A DNA stretch of 64,000 bases from Bacillus safensis. GTDB lineage: Bacteria > Bacillota > Bacilli > Bacillales > Bacillaceae. The translations under genes and the position numbers were made by a program. The notes beneath the pieces are model-generated. The model was not told the origin of the DNA and did no database searches. It saw only the letters and a program-made list of their open reading frames with translations. Numbering within the stretch: position 1 is the first letter of the stretch; each line of letters starts with the position of its first letter. The stretch covers positions 727,461-791,460 of the forward strand of contig BSBG01000001.1 in the NCBI GenBank assembly GCA_030159235.1, written 5' to 3'. Below are positions 55,308 to 64,000 of the stretch, one piece after another.

Positions 55308-56489
55308 ATGAAACATTCATTATTGTCGTCAGAAGAAAAAGTACAGTTGCTTCAAGACTATCAGCCAGGCGCTTTTTTCCTTGCTTCCCCTAAACGCACG
55401 ATACTTGCCGAAGGAGTTTTCCAGCATATTGAAACCAATCAGCTGAATGAACTCTCCACAAAGGTAGCGCAAGTATTTGACGCTGCCAAACAAGCCGGTA
55501 TTCAAACACCGATTGTTGCTGGTGCTGTTCCGTTTGATCCAGCGCAGCCTGTTCGTTTAAATGTGCCAGTCCATGCACAGTTTAGTGATCCACTCGAATT
55601 TCAACAAGGTGATGTGGAATCAGAAGCGGTATCACCATCCTATGAGGTGACACCTGTCCCTTCTCCAGAGATCTACATGAATGGTGTCAACGAAGGATTA
55701 GCTAAAATTGAGAGCGGAGAGCTTAGCAAAATCGTACTCTCTCGATCTCTTCATCTCAAATCAAATCGAGAAATTCATACGAAAGCAATACTCGAACGGC
55801 TGGCTCGTCATAATACGACTGGCTATACGTTTGCTGCAAATGTAGCTGACCCGGCATCTTCCGAAAAGCGAACACTTCTTGGGGCAAGCCCTGAGCTGCT
55901 TCTTTCAAAAACTGGTTCATCTGTGATTTCCAATCCACTCGCTGGTTCTCGGCCACGCAGTTCAGATCCAGTAGAAGACAAGCGCCGCCACGATGAACTC
56001 CTTACTTCAGCGAAGGATTTACACGAGCATGCAGTGGTTGTCGAAGCTGTCACTCAAGCGCTTGCTCCTTACTGTCATACACTAGATGTGCCTGCATCAC
56101 CATCCGTCATACAAACAGAAACGATGTGGCATTTATCTACTGTCGTAAAGGGTGAATTAGCAGATCCTCATGTGTCCTCAATTGATATAGCACTAAGCCT
56201 TCATCCAACACCCGCAGTATGCGGAACACCTACAGCAGATGCACGTGAAGCCATCCAAGCGATCGAACCCTTCGATCGAGGATTTTTCACAGGAATGATC
56301 GGCTGGGCAGATGCAAATGGTGATGGTGATTGGATTGTCACCATTCGTTGTGCAGAAGCTGAGGGTCACTCCCTTCGCCTCTTTGCTGGTGCAGGAGTGG
56401 TCAAAGGATCAAAGGCAGAAGAAGAGCTAGCTGAAACATCTGCAAAATTCAACACGATGCTTCATGCGATGGGCATCCATCAGCTATAA
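55308..56489 (+). CDS. dhbC: Isochorismate synthase
   Basis: A 393-residue chorismate-binding enzyme that converts chorismate to isochorismate, the first step toward 2,3-dihydroxybenzoate. The core motifs [41 protein letters not shown] and GFFTGMIGW are all visible, as in DhbC/EntC. AAGGAGG precedes the ATG by eight bases. Confidence 0.96.
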   Translation: MKHSLLSSEEKVQLLQDYQPGAFFLASPKRTILAEGVFQHIETNQLNELSTKVAQVFDAAKQAGIQTPIVAGAVPFDPAQPVRLNVPVHAQFSDPLEFQQGDVESEAVSPSYEVTPVPSPEIYMNGVNEGLAKIESGELSKIVLSRSLHLKSNREIHTKAILERLARHNTTGYTFAANVADPASSEKRTLLGASPELLLSKTGSSVISNPLAGSRPRSSDPVEDKRRHDELLTSAKDLHEHAVVVEAVTQALAPYCHTLDVPASPSVIQTETMWHLSTVVKGELADPHVSSIDIALSLHPTPAVCGTPTADAREAIQAIEPFDRGFFTGMIGWADANGDGDWIVTIRCAEAEGHSLRLFAGAGVVKGSKAEEELAETSAKFNTMLHAMGIHQL

Positions 56490-56513
56490 AAATACTTAGG
56501 AGATGACAAAAAC

Positions 56514-58133
56514 ATGTTTGCTCAACCACCTACATGGCCAGAAGAATTTGCAAAACGCTACCGTGAAAACGGCTGTTGGCGTGGAGAAACCTTTGGCGGT
56601 ATGCTTCGTGAACGCGCCGCATCGTTAGGAAATAAAACAGCGATTACATACGCTGATACGCACATGAGCTACCAAGAACTTGATGAGCGCGTCAGCAGTC
56701 TTGCCGCCGGTTTTCATCAGCTTGGAATTCAAAAAGGAAGTCGAGTTGTCGTACAGCTTCCGAACATTCCTGCTTTTTTTGAAGTCGTTTTCGCTTTATT
56801 TCGAATCGGTGCTTTACCCGTCTTCTCGCTGCCATCTCATAGAAGCAGTGAAATCACTTATTTTATTGAATTTGCCGAAGCAGACGCATATGTCATACCA
56901 GATATCGCTGACGGCTTTGATTATCGAACACTCGCACGTCAAGTGAAAGAAAAGCTTCCCTCATTATCTCATGTCATTGTTGCAGGGAAAGCTGAGGAAT
57001 TCCTTGGCTTGGATGATCTGCGCAAGGACCCAGCACTTGATCCGCAAATTCATGTAGAGGCAAGCGACATTGCATTTCTTCAGTTATCTGGAGGCAGCAC
57101 AGGCCTTTCTAAGCTTATTCCTCGCACACATGATGATTATATTTATAGTCTTTGGAAAAGCAATGAGGTGTGCGAGCTCACACAAGATAGTGTGTATCTT
57201 GCTACACTTCCAGTTGCACACAACTATCCATTAAGCTCGCCTGGAGTTCTTGGGACGTTATACGCTGGCGGAAGAGTCGTTCTTGCACCTGGATCAAGCC
57301 CTGATGTAGTCTTTCCACTCATTGAAAAAGAACGCGCGACCATTACTGCTGTCGTTCCACCTATCGCATTGATTTGGCTAGAGGCCGCTCCTCATCGATC
57401 AGATGACTTATCGAGTCTGGAGGTCTTACAAGTCGGTGGTGCTAAATTCAGTGCTGAGGCAGCAAAACGAGTGATGCCTACCCTTGGATGTAAGTTACAA
57501 CAAGTTTTTGGCATGGCAGAAGGTCTGGTCAACTATACCAGATTAGATGATCCTGAACATGTCATTATTCATACACAAGGACGCCCGATGTCTGAATATG
57601 ATGAGGTACTAGTGGTAGATGATGAGGACAAGCCCGTCCCGAATGAAGTAGCTGGTCACCTTTTAACAAGAGGACCTTATACGATTCGCGGCTACTATAA
57701 AGCCGATGAACAAAACAAAAAAGCATTTACACCCGATGGCTTTTACAGAACTGGTGACATCGTGCGATTAACCAAAGAAGGAAATGTTGTTGTAGAAGGA
57801 AGAGACAAGGATCAAATCAATCGGGGCGGCGAAAAGGTTGCCGCTGAAGAAGTTGAGAACCATTTACTTGCGCATGCTGACATTCATGATGCCGCCATGG
57901 TATCCATGCCTGACCCATTTCTTGGAGAACGCTCATGTGCCTTTGTCATTGCGAAAGGAAACAACAAACCAGCACCGCACATCTTAAAATCATTTTTAAG
58001 AGATCGCGGACTTGCAGCCTATAAAATTCCTGACCGCATTGAATGGATTGATGCGTTCCCACAAACAGGTGTAGGCAAAGTCAGTAAAAAAGCATTAAGA
58101 GAATTAGCTGCAACCAATACTGCCAACGTATAA
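56514..58133 (+). CDS. dhbE: 2,3-dihydroxybenzoate-AMP ligase
   Basis: A 539-residue adenylation enzyme that activates 2,3-dihydroxybenzoate and loads it onto the carrier domain of DhbB. Start [19 protein letters not shown]; core motifs [44 protein letters not shown] and [20 protein letters not shown] (part). The aryl-acid ligases DhbE and EntE share these. It follows dhbC by 24 bases. Confidence 0.96.
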   Translation: MFAQPPTWPEEFAKRYRENGCWRGETFGGMLRERAASLGNKTAITYADTHMSYQELDERVSSLAAGFHQLGIQKGSRVVVQLPNIPAFFEVVFALFRIGALPVFSLPSHRSSEITYFIEFAEADAYVIPDIADGFDYRTLARQVKEKLPSLSHVIVAGKAEEFLGLDDLRKDPALDPQIHVEASDIAFLQLSGGSTGLSKLIPRTHDDYIYSLWKSNEVCELTQDSVYLATLPVAHNYPLSSPGVLGTLYAGGRVVLAPGSSPDVVFPLIEKERATITAVVPPIALIWLEAAPHRSDDLSSLEVLQVGGAKFSAEAAKRVMPTLGCKLQQVFGMAEGLVNYTRLDDPEHVIIHTQGRPMSEYDEVLVVDDEDKPVPNEVAGHLLTRGPYTIRGYYKADEQNKKAFTPDGFYRTGDIVRLTKEGNVVVEGRDKDQINRGGEKVAAEEVENHLLAHADIHDAAMVSMPDPFLGERSCAFVIAKGNNKPAPHILKSFLRDRGLAAYKIPDRIEWIDAFPQTGVGKVSKKALRELAATNTANV

Positions 58134-58151
58134 AAATGAGGAGTGAAAACC

Positions 58152-59060
58152 ATGGCAATCCCTACTATTCCTGCGTATCCAATGCCGGGCACACAAGATT
58201 TACCCAAAAATAAAGTGAACTGGATACCAGATCCGAAACGTGCTGTTCTGCTGATACATGACATGCAGCAATATTTTTTAAATGCATTTCAACAAGATAC
58301 ATCACCGATCACAGAGTTAGTTCAGCATATTGAACAATTACGTGATACATGCAATGAACTTGGCATTCCAGTCGTCTATACAGCGCAGCCTGGTGACCAA
58401 GACCCGAAGGATCGTGCCCTATTAACAGATTTTTGGGGACCTGGACTTGGTGATGATGAAGCATTGACAAAAATCATTGATCAGCTTGCTCCATCTGAGG
58501 AAGATACAATGCTGACAAAATGGCGTTATAGCGCATTCAAAAAATCTAATTTTTTGGATATTCTTCAAGAAGGCGGGCGTGATCAACTGATCATTACTGG
58601 CGTATATGCACATATTGGCTGTATGCTGACAGCCGCAGAAGCATTCATGCTCGATATTGAAACCTTTTTTGTCGCCGATGCCGTCGCTGACTTTTCACTT
58701 AAGCATCACAAAATGGCGATGACCTATGCAGCTGAACGCTGTGCGGTCACCACAACAACAAACCAAATCATTCGTCGTTTAACAGGACAGGAAGCAGAAA
58801 GTGATGACCTATCCTTTGAGGCCATCGTTCACCAAGTAGCTGAATATCTCCAAATGGAACCGAATGAAATACCGCTTGACGAGAATCTCGTCTACCTTGG
58901 GCTTGATTCAATTAGAATGATGAGCCTAGCGGAAAAGTGGAGACAACAAGGAGCGACAGTCAATTTCGTTGAGCTCGCAGCTAATCCAACGCTCACTCAT
59001 TGGCGAGCTCTTCTTTTCCCAGAGAAACAGCCATCTATTCCAAATATCGATTATTTGTAA
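58152..59060 (+). CDS. dhbB: Isochorismatase with aryl carrier domain
   Basis: A 302-residue bifunctional protein. The N-terminal isochorismatase domain (residues ~1-205; VLLIHDMQQYFLNAF, TKWRYSAF, GVYAHIGCM) makes 2,3-dihydro-DHB from isochorismate. The C-terminal aryl carrier domain (~215-295) has the phosphopantetheine serine in LGLDSIRMM near residue 255. I chose the ATG at 58152 (MAIPTIPAYPMPG), preceded by GAGGAGTG; the in-frame GTG at 58143 overlaps that site. Confidence 0.96.
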   Translation: MAIPTIPAYPMPGTQDLPKNKVNWIPDPKRAVLLIHDMQQYFLNAFQQDTSPITELVQHIEQLRDTCNELGIPVVYTAQPGDQDPKDRALLTDFWGPGLGDDEALTKIIDQLAPSEEDTMLTKWRYSAFKKSNFLDILQEGGRDQLIITGVYAHIGCMLTAAEAFMLDIETFFVADAVADFSLKHHKMAMTYAAERCAVTTTTNQIIRRLTGQEAESDDLSFEAIVHQVAEYLQMEPNEIPLDENLVYLGLDSIRMMSLAEKWRQQGATVNFVELAANPTLTHWRALLFPEKQPSIPNIDYL

Positions 59061-59075
59061 AGGAGGTATAGACCC

Positions 59076-62000
59076 TTGTCGATCCAGTCAGTCGATTCAT
59101 TCCCACTAACCGGTGCCCAATCAGGCATTTGGTATGCGCAGCAGCTTGATCCATCTAATCCTATTTTCAATACAGCTGAGTATATAGATATGAAAGGTCC
59201 TATTGACCCCATACACTTTGAAGCAGCCATTAGAAAGACTGTCTCAGAAGCAGATTCCTTGTATATGCGCTTCGTTGAGGATACTGACGGTCCAAAGCAA
59301 TGGTTTACATCTAAGAAAGAGATTCCATTTCAATTTATCAATTTACAAAATGAAAAACAGCCGCTTGATGCGGCTAAAGCATGGATGAAAGCAGATCTTT
59401 CAACACCAGTCTCTTTAGAGAAAGATGTATTATTCCGTGAAGTACTTTTTCAACTTGCTGACGACCGATTTATCTGGTATCAGCGCATTCATCACATTGC
59501 CATTGATGGATTCGCCTTTTCGCTCATTGCACGTCGTGTTGCTGAGGTCTATTCCGCTCTATCGAAAGGGACACCTGTGCCTCCTCAAACATTTGGAGCC
59601 TTACATGACGTAGTCCAAGAGGAGATCACTTATCAACAGTCCAATCGGTATGAAGATGATCGAGCATTTTGGAAAAATCGCTTTGCTGATCAACCGGAAA
59701 TTGTCAGCCTTGCTGAGCTTGCGCCAAGAACGTCGGATCATTTTATCCGAAAAACGGGTAGTTACGATGCCGCAAAGGTAAGCAAAATGAAAAAAAATGC
59801 TCAAGCCTTCGGTGGTACGTGGCATGAAATGATTCTTGCGGCATCCGCACTCTATATGCATCGTATGACTGGTGCACATGATATTGTTTTAGGATTACCT
59901 GTGATGATGCGCCTTGGATCGTGTGCCTTACAAACACCCGGAATGGTCATGAACCTAGTACCGCTTCGTTTAACATGTAAACCAGAAATGACGCTCTCCG
60001 CACTTGTTCGCCAAGTATCTGATGAACTAAAAGCCATTCGCCCTCATCAACGATATCGTCATGAAGACATGCGGAGAGACTTTAAACTTATCGGAAGAAA
60101 TCAGCGATTATTCGGCCCACAGATCAACATCATGCCATTTGATTATGATCTCATGTTCGATCAGAGCATTGGTCAAGCACATAATCTTTCAGCAGGACCT
60201 GTGGATGATATATCGATCAACATATACGACCGCGCCGATGGGAACGGATTTCACATCGACTTTGATGCAAATCCTGCCGTTTACAAAGAGCAGGCAGTTG
60301 ACGCTCATCAGCATCGTTTTCTTCAATTGCTGGAGGAAATAACCGGACTAGAGCAAGATCAGACAATCAGTCAATTCAACCTTCTTTTGTCTGAAGAGAA
60401 AGAGAACATTCTCACGCACTGGAATGATACAAAACGAGAATTACCAAAGGAATCTTTACGGGAACTATTTGAAAAACAAGTGAACAAAACGCCAGAAGCT
60501 AAAGCACTACAGTTTGAAGGAATTACTTTGACCTATGAAGAGCTGAATCAGCGGGCAAATCAATTAGCGCATTATTTGAAAAAGCGCGACATTGGACCAG
60601 AACAATTCGTCGCAATTGCTCTGCCACGATCCATTGATATGGTCGTAAGTCTATTAGCCGTCGTCAAAACGGGAGCCGCATATCTGCCACTAGACCCTGA
60701 TTACCCTAACGATCGTGTCGCCTATATGCTAGATGATGCCAAACCGGCGTGCCTGCTCACAGTCAAAAAGACAGCAGATGGTTTGGACCATCCGCACATT
60801 ATTCAACTGGATGATGCAGCTGTTCATCAGGAGATAGCAGGCAGTTCTCATCTCAATCCGACCTGGAACGAGGGTTCCCCGCATCATCCGGCTTACATCC
60901 TCTACACGTCAGGATCGACAGGCAAACCAAAGGGTGTTGTTGTAACAAAGCGAAATGTGATCAACTTTATATTGTCCATGCAAGATTCATTTTTATTAGA
61001 TCAAGGAGACCAGCTTTTAGCCGTAACGACCATTGCCTTTGATATTTCCGGGCTGGAAATGTTCCTCCCTCTTTTACATGGGGCTGCTATTTTATTGGCA
61101 AAAAAAGAAACCATACAAGAGCCAGCAAAGCTTGCAGATATGATTCGTTCCCATCCTGTCACAATCATGCAGGCAACACCAACGTTGTGGCATGCATTGG
61201 CAGATGAATATCCTGATGTGATCACAGGTATGCGAGTTCTTGTTGGAGGAGAAGCACTCCCTGCCTCCCTTTTGCACACATTGCAATCTCTTCAATGCGA
61301 CATTACCAATTTGTACGGACCTACAGAAACGACGATCTGGTCTACGATGGAAAATGTCACAGCACATCAAGAGAATAGCGGGCCGGCAATTGGTAAACCC
61401 ATTTGGAATACGAGCGTTTACATTTTAGATGAAGGACTAAACCCAATCCCAGCAGGATCAATCGGTGAACTTTATATTGCAGGTGAAGGCGTATCTAGAG
61501 GATATCTTGGACGATATGATTTAACGGCTGAACGTTTTGTTGCTGATCCATTCGGCACAAAAGGCACGAGAATGTATCGTACTGGTGATTTAGCCAGATG
61601 GCTTGAAGATGGTTCAATTGATTATATCAGCCGTGCCGATCATCAAATTAAAATACGCGGCTTCCGTATTGAACTAGGTGAAATTGAAACCGTGATTATG
61701 CAGCACCAATCCATAAAGCATACATCTGTTATCGTTCGTGAGGATCAACCTGGACAACAGCTGCTTTGTGCGTATGTTGTGCTGACAGACGGCTCTTCTC
61801 TGCATCCTTCAGAGCTCAGGCAGTTTGTGGCTACATTACTTCCTGATTACATGGTGCCTTCTGCTGTTGTCGTTTTGCCAGAACTTCCACTTACACCAAA
61901 CGGCAAAATCGATCGCAAAGCATTACCAGCACCAAATATGTCTTTAGTTAGTTCTGAGCGTACACCTAGAACACCACAAGAAGACATGTTATGTAGTTTA

Positions 62001-64000
62001 TTTGCAGAAACCCTTGGTCTATCTCAAATTGGCATAGATGATAGTTTCTTTGATTTAGGTGGACACTCCTTACTCGCCGCTCGTCTGCTTAGACGTATAC
62101 GCGATACATTTGGTGCAGACCTAAGCATGAGTACCATTTTTGAATCACCTCGAGTTGCTGAGCTTGCGCAGCACTTGGACAAAGCGAAGGACATTCGGCC
62201 GCCGCTTCAGGTAGAAGACAAACCAGATGAAATTCCGTTATCCTTTGCCCAAAAACGGCTCTGGTTCCTTCATTGCCTTGAAGGGCCAAGTCCAACTTAC
62301 AATATTCCACTTGTCATTCAGTTGACAGGTACACTAGATCAAAAAGCTCTAATTGGTGCACTGGCAGATATCACTGAAAAACATGAAACCCTTAGAACCA
62401 TTTTTCCAGATAAGAACGGCATGCCAAGACAAGTCATTTTACACCCGAAAAGTGTTCAGCCTGAACTTCATGTCACAGCTTCAAGCGATCAACAAATTGA
62501 GAGTCAGTTAAACGAAGCCATTCGCTATAGCTTTAAAATTGAAGAGGAACCTGCACTGCGAGCAGAATTATTCACGCTTGATGCAAACCGATCCGTGCTG
62601 CTTCTATTGCTGCATCACATCGCTGGTGACGGCTGGTCACTTGCACCATTGACACGAGACTTAGCTGCTGCTTATGAAGCACGTATACAAGGAAAATCTA
62701 TCTCCTTGCCAGCCGAACCTGTTCAATATGCTGACTATGCTATTTGGCAGCAGAAGCTGTTGGGCAGTGAAGAAGAGACGGATAGTCTATTTGCCAAGCA
62801 GCTCAGCTATTGGAAAGATGCCTTACATGACCTGCCTGAAGAACTTGAGCTGCCTTATGACTTCCCGCGGCCACAGGAAGGAAGCTTCAACGGTGCTACG
62901 ATAGACTTTACGATTGAACCCGCTTTACATCAGAACCTCCTTGAGCTTGCCAAGCAGCATCAAGTGAGTTTGTTCATGGTGCTTCAAGCATCACTTGCAG
63001 CGTTAATGACACGCCTTGGAGCAGGGACAGATATCCCTATCGGCAGTCCAATTGCTGGACGGAATGACGATGCACTTGACGACATTGTAGGCTTGTTTGT
63101 GAACACGCTAGTATTACGTACCAATACAGATGGTAATCCAACCTTTAGTGAGCTATTGAAGCGAGTGCGAGACGTTGACTTAGCAGCCTATGAGCATCAG
63201 GACTTGCCATTTGAACGATTAGTCGAAATCCTAAATCCAACCCGATCCAGATCACGTAATCCATTGTTCCAAGTCATGCTTGCCTTCCAAAATACACCGA
63301 AGGCGGAAATGAAGCTGACACAGCTTGACTCAGATCTTTACGTGAAACCAGTAGGATCAGCTAAATTTGATCTGACCATTGAATTGACAGAACAAAGAAC
63401 TGAAACTGGATCAGCAGCAGGATTAACAGGTTTGTTTGAATTCAGTACAGATGTATTTAAAGAAAGTACCATTCGAGCAATCGCTGACAGAATGAAGCGC
63501 TTTTTAACAGAAGTGACTGAGCGCCCACATCTGTCGATTGGTCAAGTGAACATTTTATCAGATAAAGAGCGGCAAACATTCCTCCCTGATAAAAAGACAT
63601 TCGCTCAGTTAGACCAAGCACATAGTCTCCCAGCCTTATTTGAAAAAACGGCGCAGCAATACCCTGATCGAGTGGCTGTAACGTATGGCAAGAAGCAGCT
63701 TACCTACGGAGAGTTAAACAACAAAGCCAATCGTCTTGCTCATTTATTAATAGCAAGAGGTGTTGGACCAGAACAGTTCGTTGCACTTGCCCTGCCTAGA
63801 TCAATCGATATGCTCGTAAGCTTATTAGCCGTTCATAAAGCAGGCGCAGCCTATGTTCCGCTTGATCCTGACTATCCAGCAGACAGGCTGGCATACATGA
63901 TACAAGATGCCAAACCAGTTTGCAGCATCACAACAAAAGCAGCTGCAGTGCATCTCCCTGCTGATTGCGATTTGATTTTGCTAGATGAAAAAGAAACGAG
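59076..64000 (+). CDS. dhbF: Bacillibactin non-ribosomal peptide synthetase DhbF, partial
   Basis: The first 1641 residues of the two-module synthetase that joins DHB-Gly-Thr and cyclises three units; the gene runs off the right edge. TTG start after AAGGAGG. Module 1: condensation domain (HHIAIDG, His near 139), adenylation domain (YTSGSTGKPKG near 610; YRTGDLARW; LTPNGKIDRKALP) and carrier domain (DLGGHSLL, Ser near 998). Module 2: condensation domain (HHIAGDGWS, His near 1180) and the start of an adenylation domain (AVTYGKKQLTYGELN). In B. subtilis the modules take glycine and threonine; I infer the same here. No frameshift is seen. Confidence 0.96.
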   Translation, partial: MSIQSVDSFPLTGAQSGIWYAQQLDPSNPIFNTAEYIDMKGPIDPIHFEAAIRKTVSEADSLYMRFVEDTDGPKQWFTSKKEIPFQFINLQNEKQPLDAAKAWMKADLSTPVSLEKDVLFREVLFQLADDRFIWYQRIHHIAIDGFAFSLIARRVAEVYSALSKGTPVPPQTFGALHDVVQEEITYQQSNRYEDDRAFWKNRFADQPEIVSLAELAPRTSDHFIRKTGSYDAAKVSKMKKNAQAFGGTWHEMILAASALYMHRMTGAHDIVLGLPVMMRLGSCALQTPGMVMNLVPLRLTCKPEMTLSALVRQVSDELKAIRPHQRYRHEDMRRDFKLIGRNQRLFGPQINIMPFDYDLMFDQSIGQAHNLSAGPVDDISINIYDRADGNGFHIDFDANPAVYKEQAVDAHQHRFLQLLEEITGLEQDQTISQFNLLLSEEKENILTHWNDTKRELPKESLRELFEKQVNKTPEAKALQFEGITLTYEELNQRANQLAHYLKKRDIGPEQFVAIALPRSIDMVVSLLAVVKTGAAYLPLDPDYPNDRVAYMLDDAKPACLLTVKKTADGLDHPHIIQLDDAAVHQEIAGSSHLNPTWNEGSPHHPAYILYTSGSTGKPKGVVVTKRNVINFILSMQDSFLLDQGDQLLAVTTIAFDISGLEMFLPLLHGAAILLAKKETIQEPAKLADMIRSHPVTIMQATPTLWHALADEYPDVITGMRVLVGGEALPASLLHTLQSLQCDITNLYGPTETTIWSTMENVTAHQENSGPAIGKPIWNTSVYILDEGLNPIPAGSIGELYIAGEGVSRGYLGRYDLTAERFVADPFGTKGTRMYRTGDLARWLEDGSIDYISRADHQIKIRGFRIELGEIETVIMQHQSIKHTSVIVREDQPGQQLLCAYVVLTDGSSLHPSELRQFVATLLPDYMVPSAVVVLPELPLTPNGKIDRKALPAPNMSLVSSERTPRTPQEDMLCSLFAETLGLSQIGIDDSFFDLGGHSLLAARLLRRIRDTFGADLSMSTIFESPRVAELAQHLDKAKDIRPPLQVEDKPDEIPLSFAQKRLWFLHCLEGPSPTYNIPLVIQLTGTLDQKALIGALADITEKHETLRTIFPDKNGMPRQVILHPKSVQPELHVTASSDQQIESQLNEAIRYSFKIEEEPALRAELFTLDANRSVLLLLLHHIAGDGWSLAPLTRDLAAAYEARIQGKSISLPAEPVQYADYAIWQQKLLGSEEETDSLFAKQLSYWKDALHDLPEELELPYDFPRPQEGSFNGATIDFTIEPALHQNLLELAKQHQVSLFMVLQASLAALMTRLGAGTDIPIGSPIAGRNDDALDDIVGLFVNTLVLRTNTDGNPTFSELLKRVRDVDLAAYEHQDLPFERLVEILNPTRSRSRNPLFQVMLAFQNTPKAEMKLTQLDSDLYVKPVGSAKFDLTIELTEQRTETGSAAGLTGLFEFSTDVFKESTIRAIADRMKRFLTEVTERPHLSIGQVNILSDKERQTFLPDKKTFAQLDQAHSLPALFEKTAQQYPDRVAVTYGKKQLTYGELNNKANRLAHLLIARGVGPEQFVALALPRSIDMLVSLLAVHKAGAAYVPLDPDYPADRLAYMIQDAKPVCSITTKAAAVHLPADCDLILLDEKET

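Overview
The window looks like a stretch of low-GC Firmicute chromosome, most probably from the Bacillus pumilus group (inference). It carries B. subtilis-type gene neighbourhoods: walRKHIJ-htrC, the trnY-like tRNA cluster, purA, yycE, dnaC, rlmH (yydA), yyzF, yydK-bglA and dhbACEBF. Their order differs from B. subtilis 168, and several accessory blocks are inserted. Two parS-like sites and a DnaA-box cluster suggest the origin-proximal part of the chromosome.

Layout. Positions 1-9260 hold beta-glucoside genes: the start of bglP (minus strand, cut by the window edge) behind a cre-like site and a LicT/BglG-type RAT antiterminator-terminator, and yydK-bglA with a broken PTS EIIA remnant between them. 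Between these lie an LXG polymorphic toxin with two downstream genes and a two-domain TerD-like protein. Positions 9270-15680 carry two secreted proteins, a PhzF-like enzyme, a LysR regulator, a hypothetical protein and a LURP-one protein.

Positions 15880-28390 form an AT-rich defence and competition island that ends at the 3' end of rlmH. It contains a complete Wadjet-type SMC plasmid-defence operon in the order jetD-jetA-jetB-jetC, a secreted putative toxin followed by two tandem paralogous immunity-like genes, an MBL-fold hydrolase, a coiled-coil protein and a DUF262/DUF1524 (GmrSD-like) nuclease. No recombinase gene is visible, but the rlmH end carries a sequence like the attachment core of staphylococcal SCC elements.

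Positions 28390-33700 hold rlmH, yyzF embedded in the DnaA-box cluster, and an operon of a SAM hydrolase with an ECF transporter (S component, fused double ATPase, T component) preceded by a promoter and a T-box riboswitch. A candidate ATG specifier suggests methionine control. Positions 33840-47580 hold an ABC exporter, a GNAT enzyme, htrC, the essential wal operon, four tRNA genes (Lys, Glu, Asp, Phe), a peroxiredoxin, a palindromic intergenic element, membrane proteins and purA with a PurR operator.

Positions 47700-53100 contain yycE, dnaC, two tandem DUF4885-like paralogs and a divergent secreted protein. The window closes with an iron-regulated siderophore operon of bacillibactin type (besA-like esterase, dhbA, dhbC, dhbE, dhbB and the first 4.9 kb of dhbF) behind two Fur boxes. 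DhbACEB make and activate 2,3-dihydroxybenzoate, DhbF assembles the siderophore, and the esterase releases iron from it.
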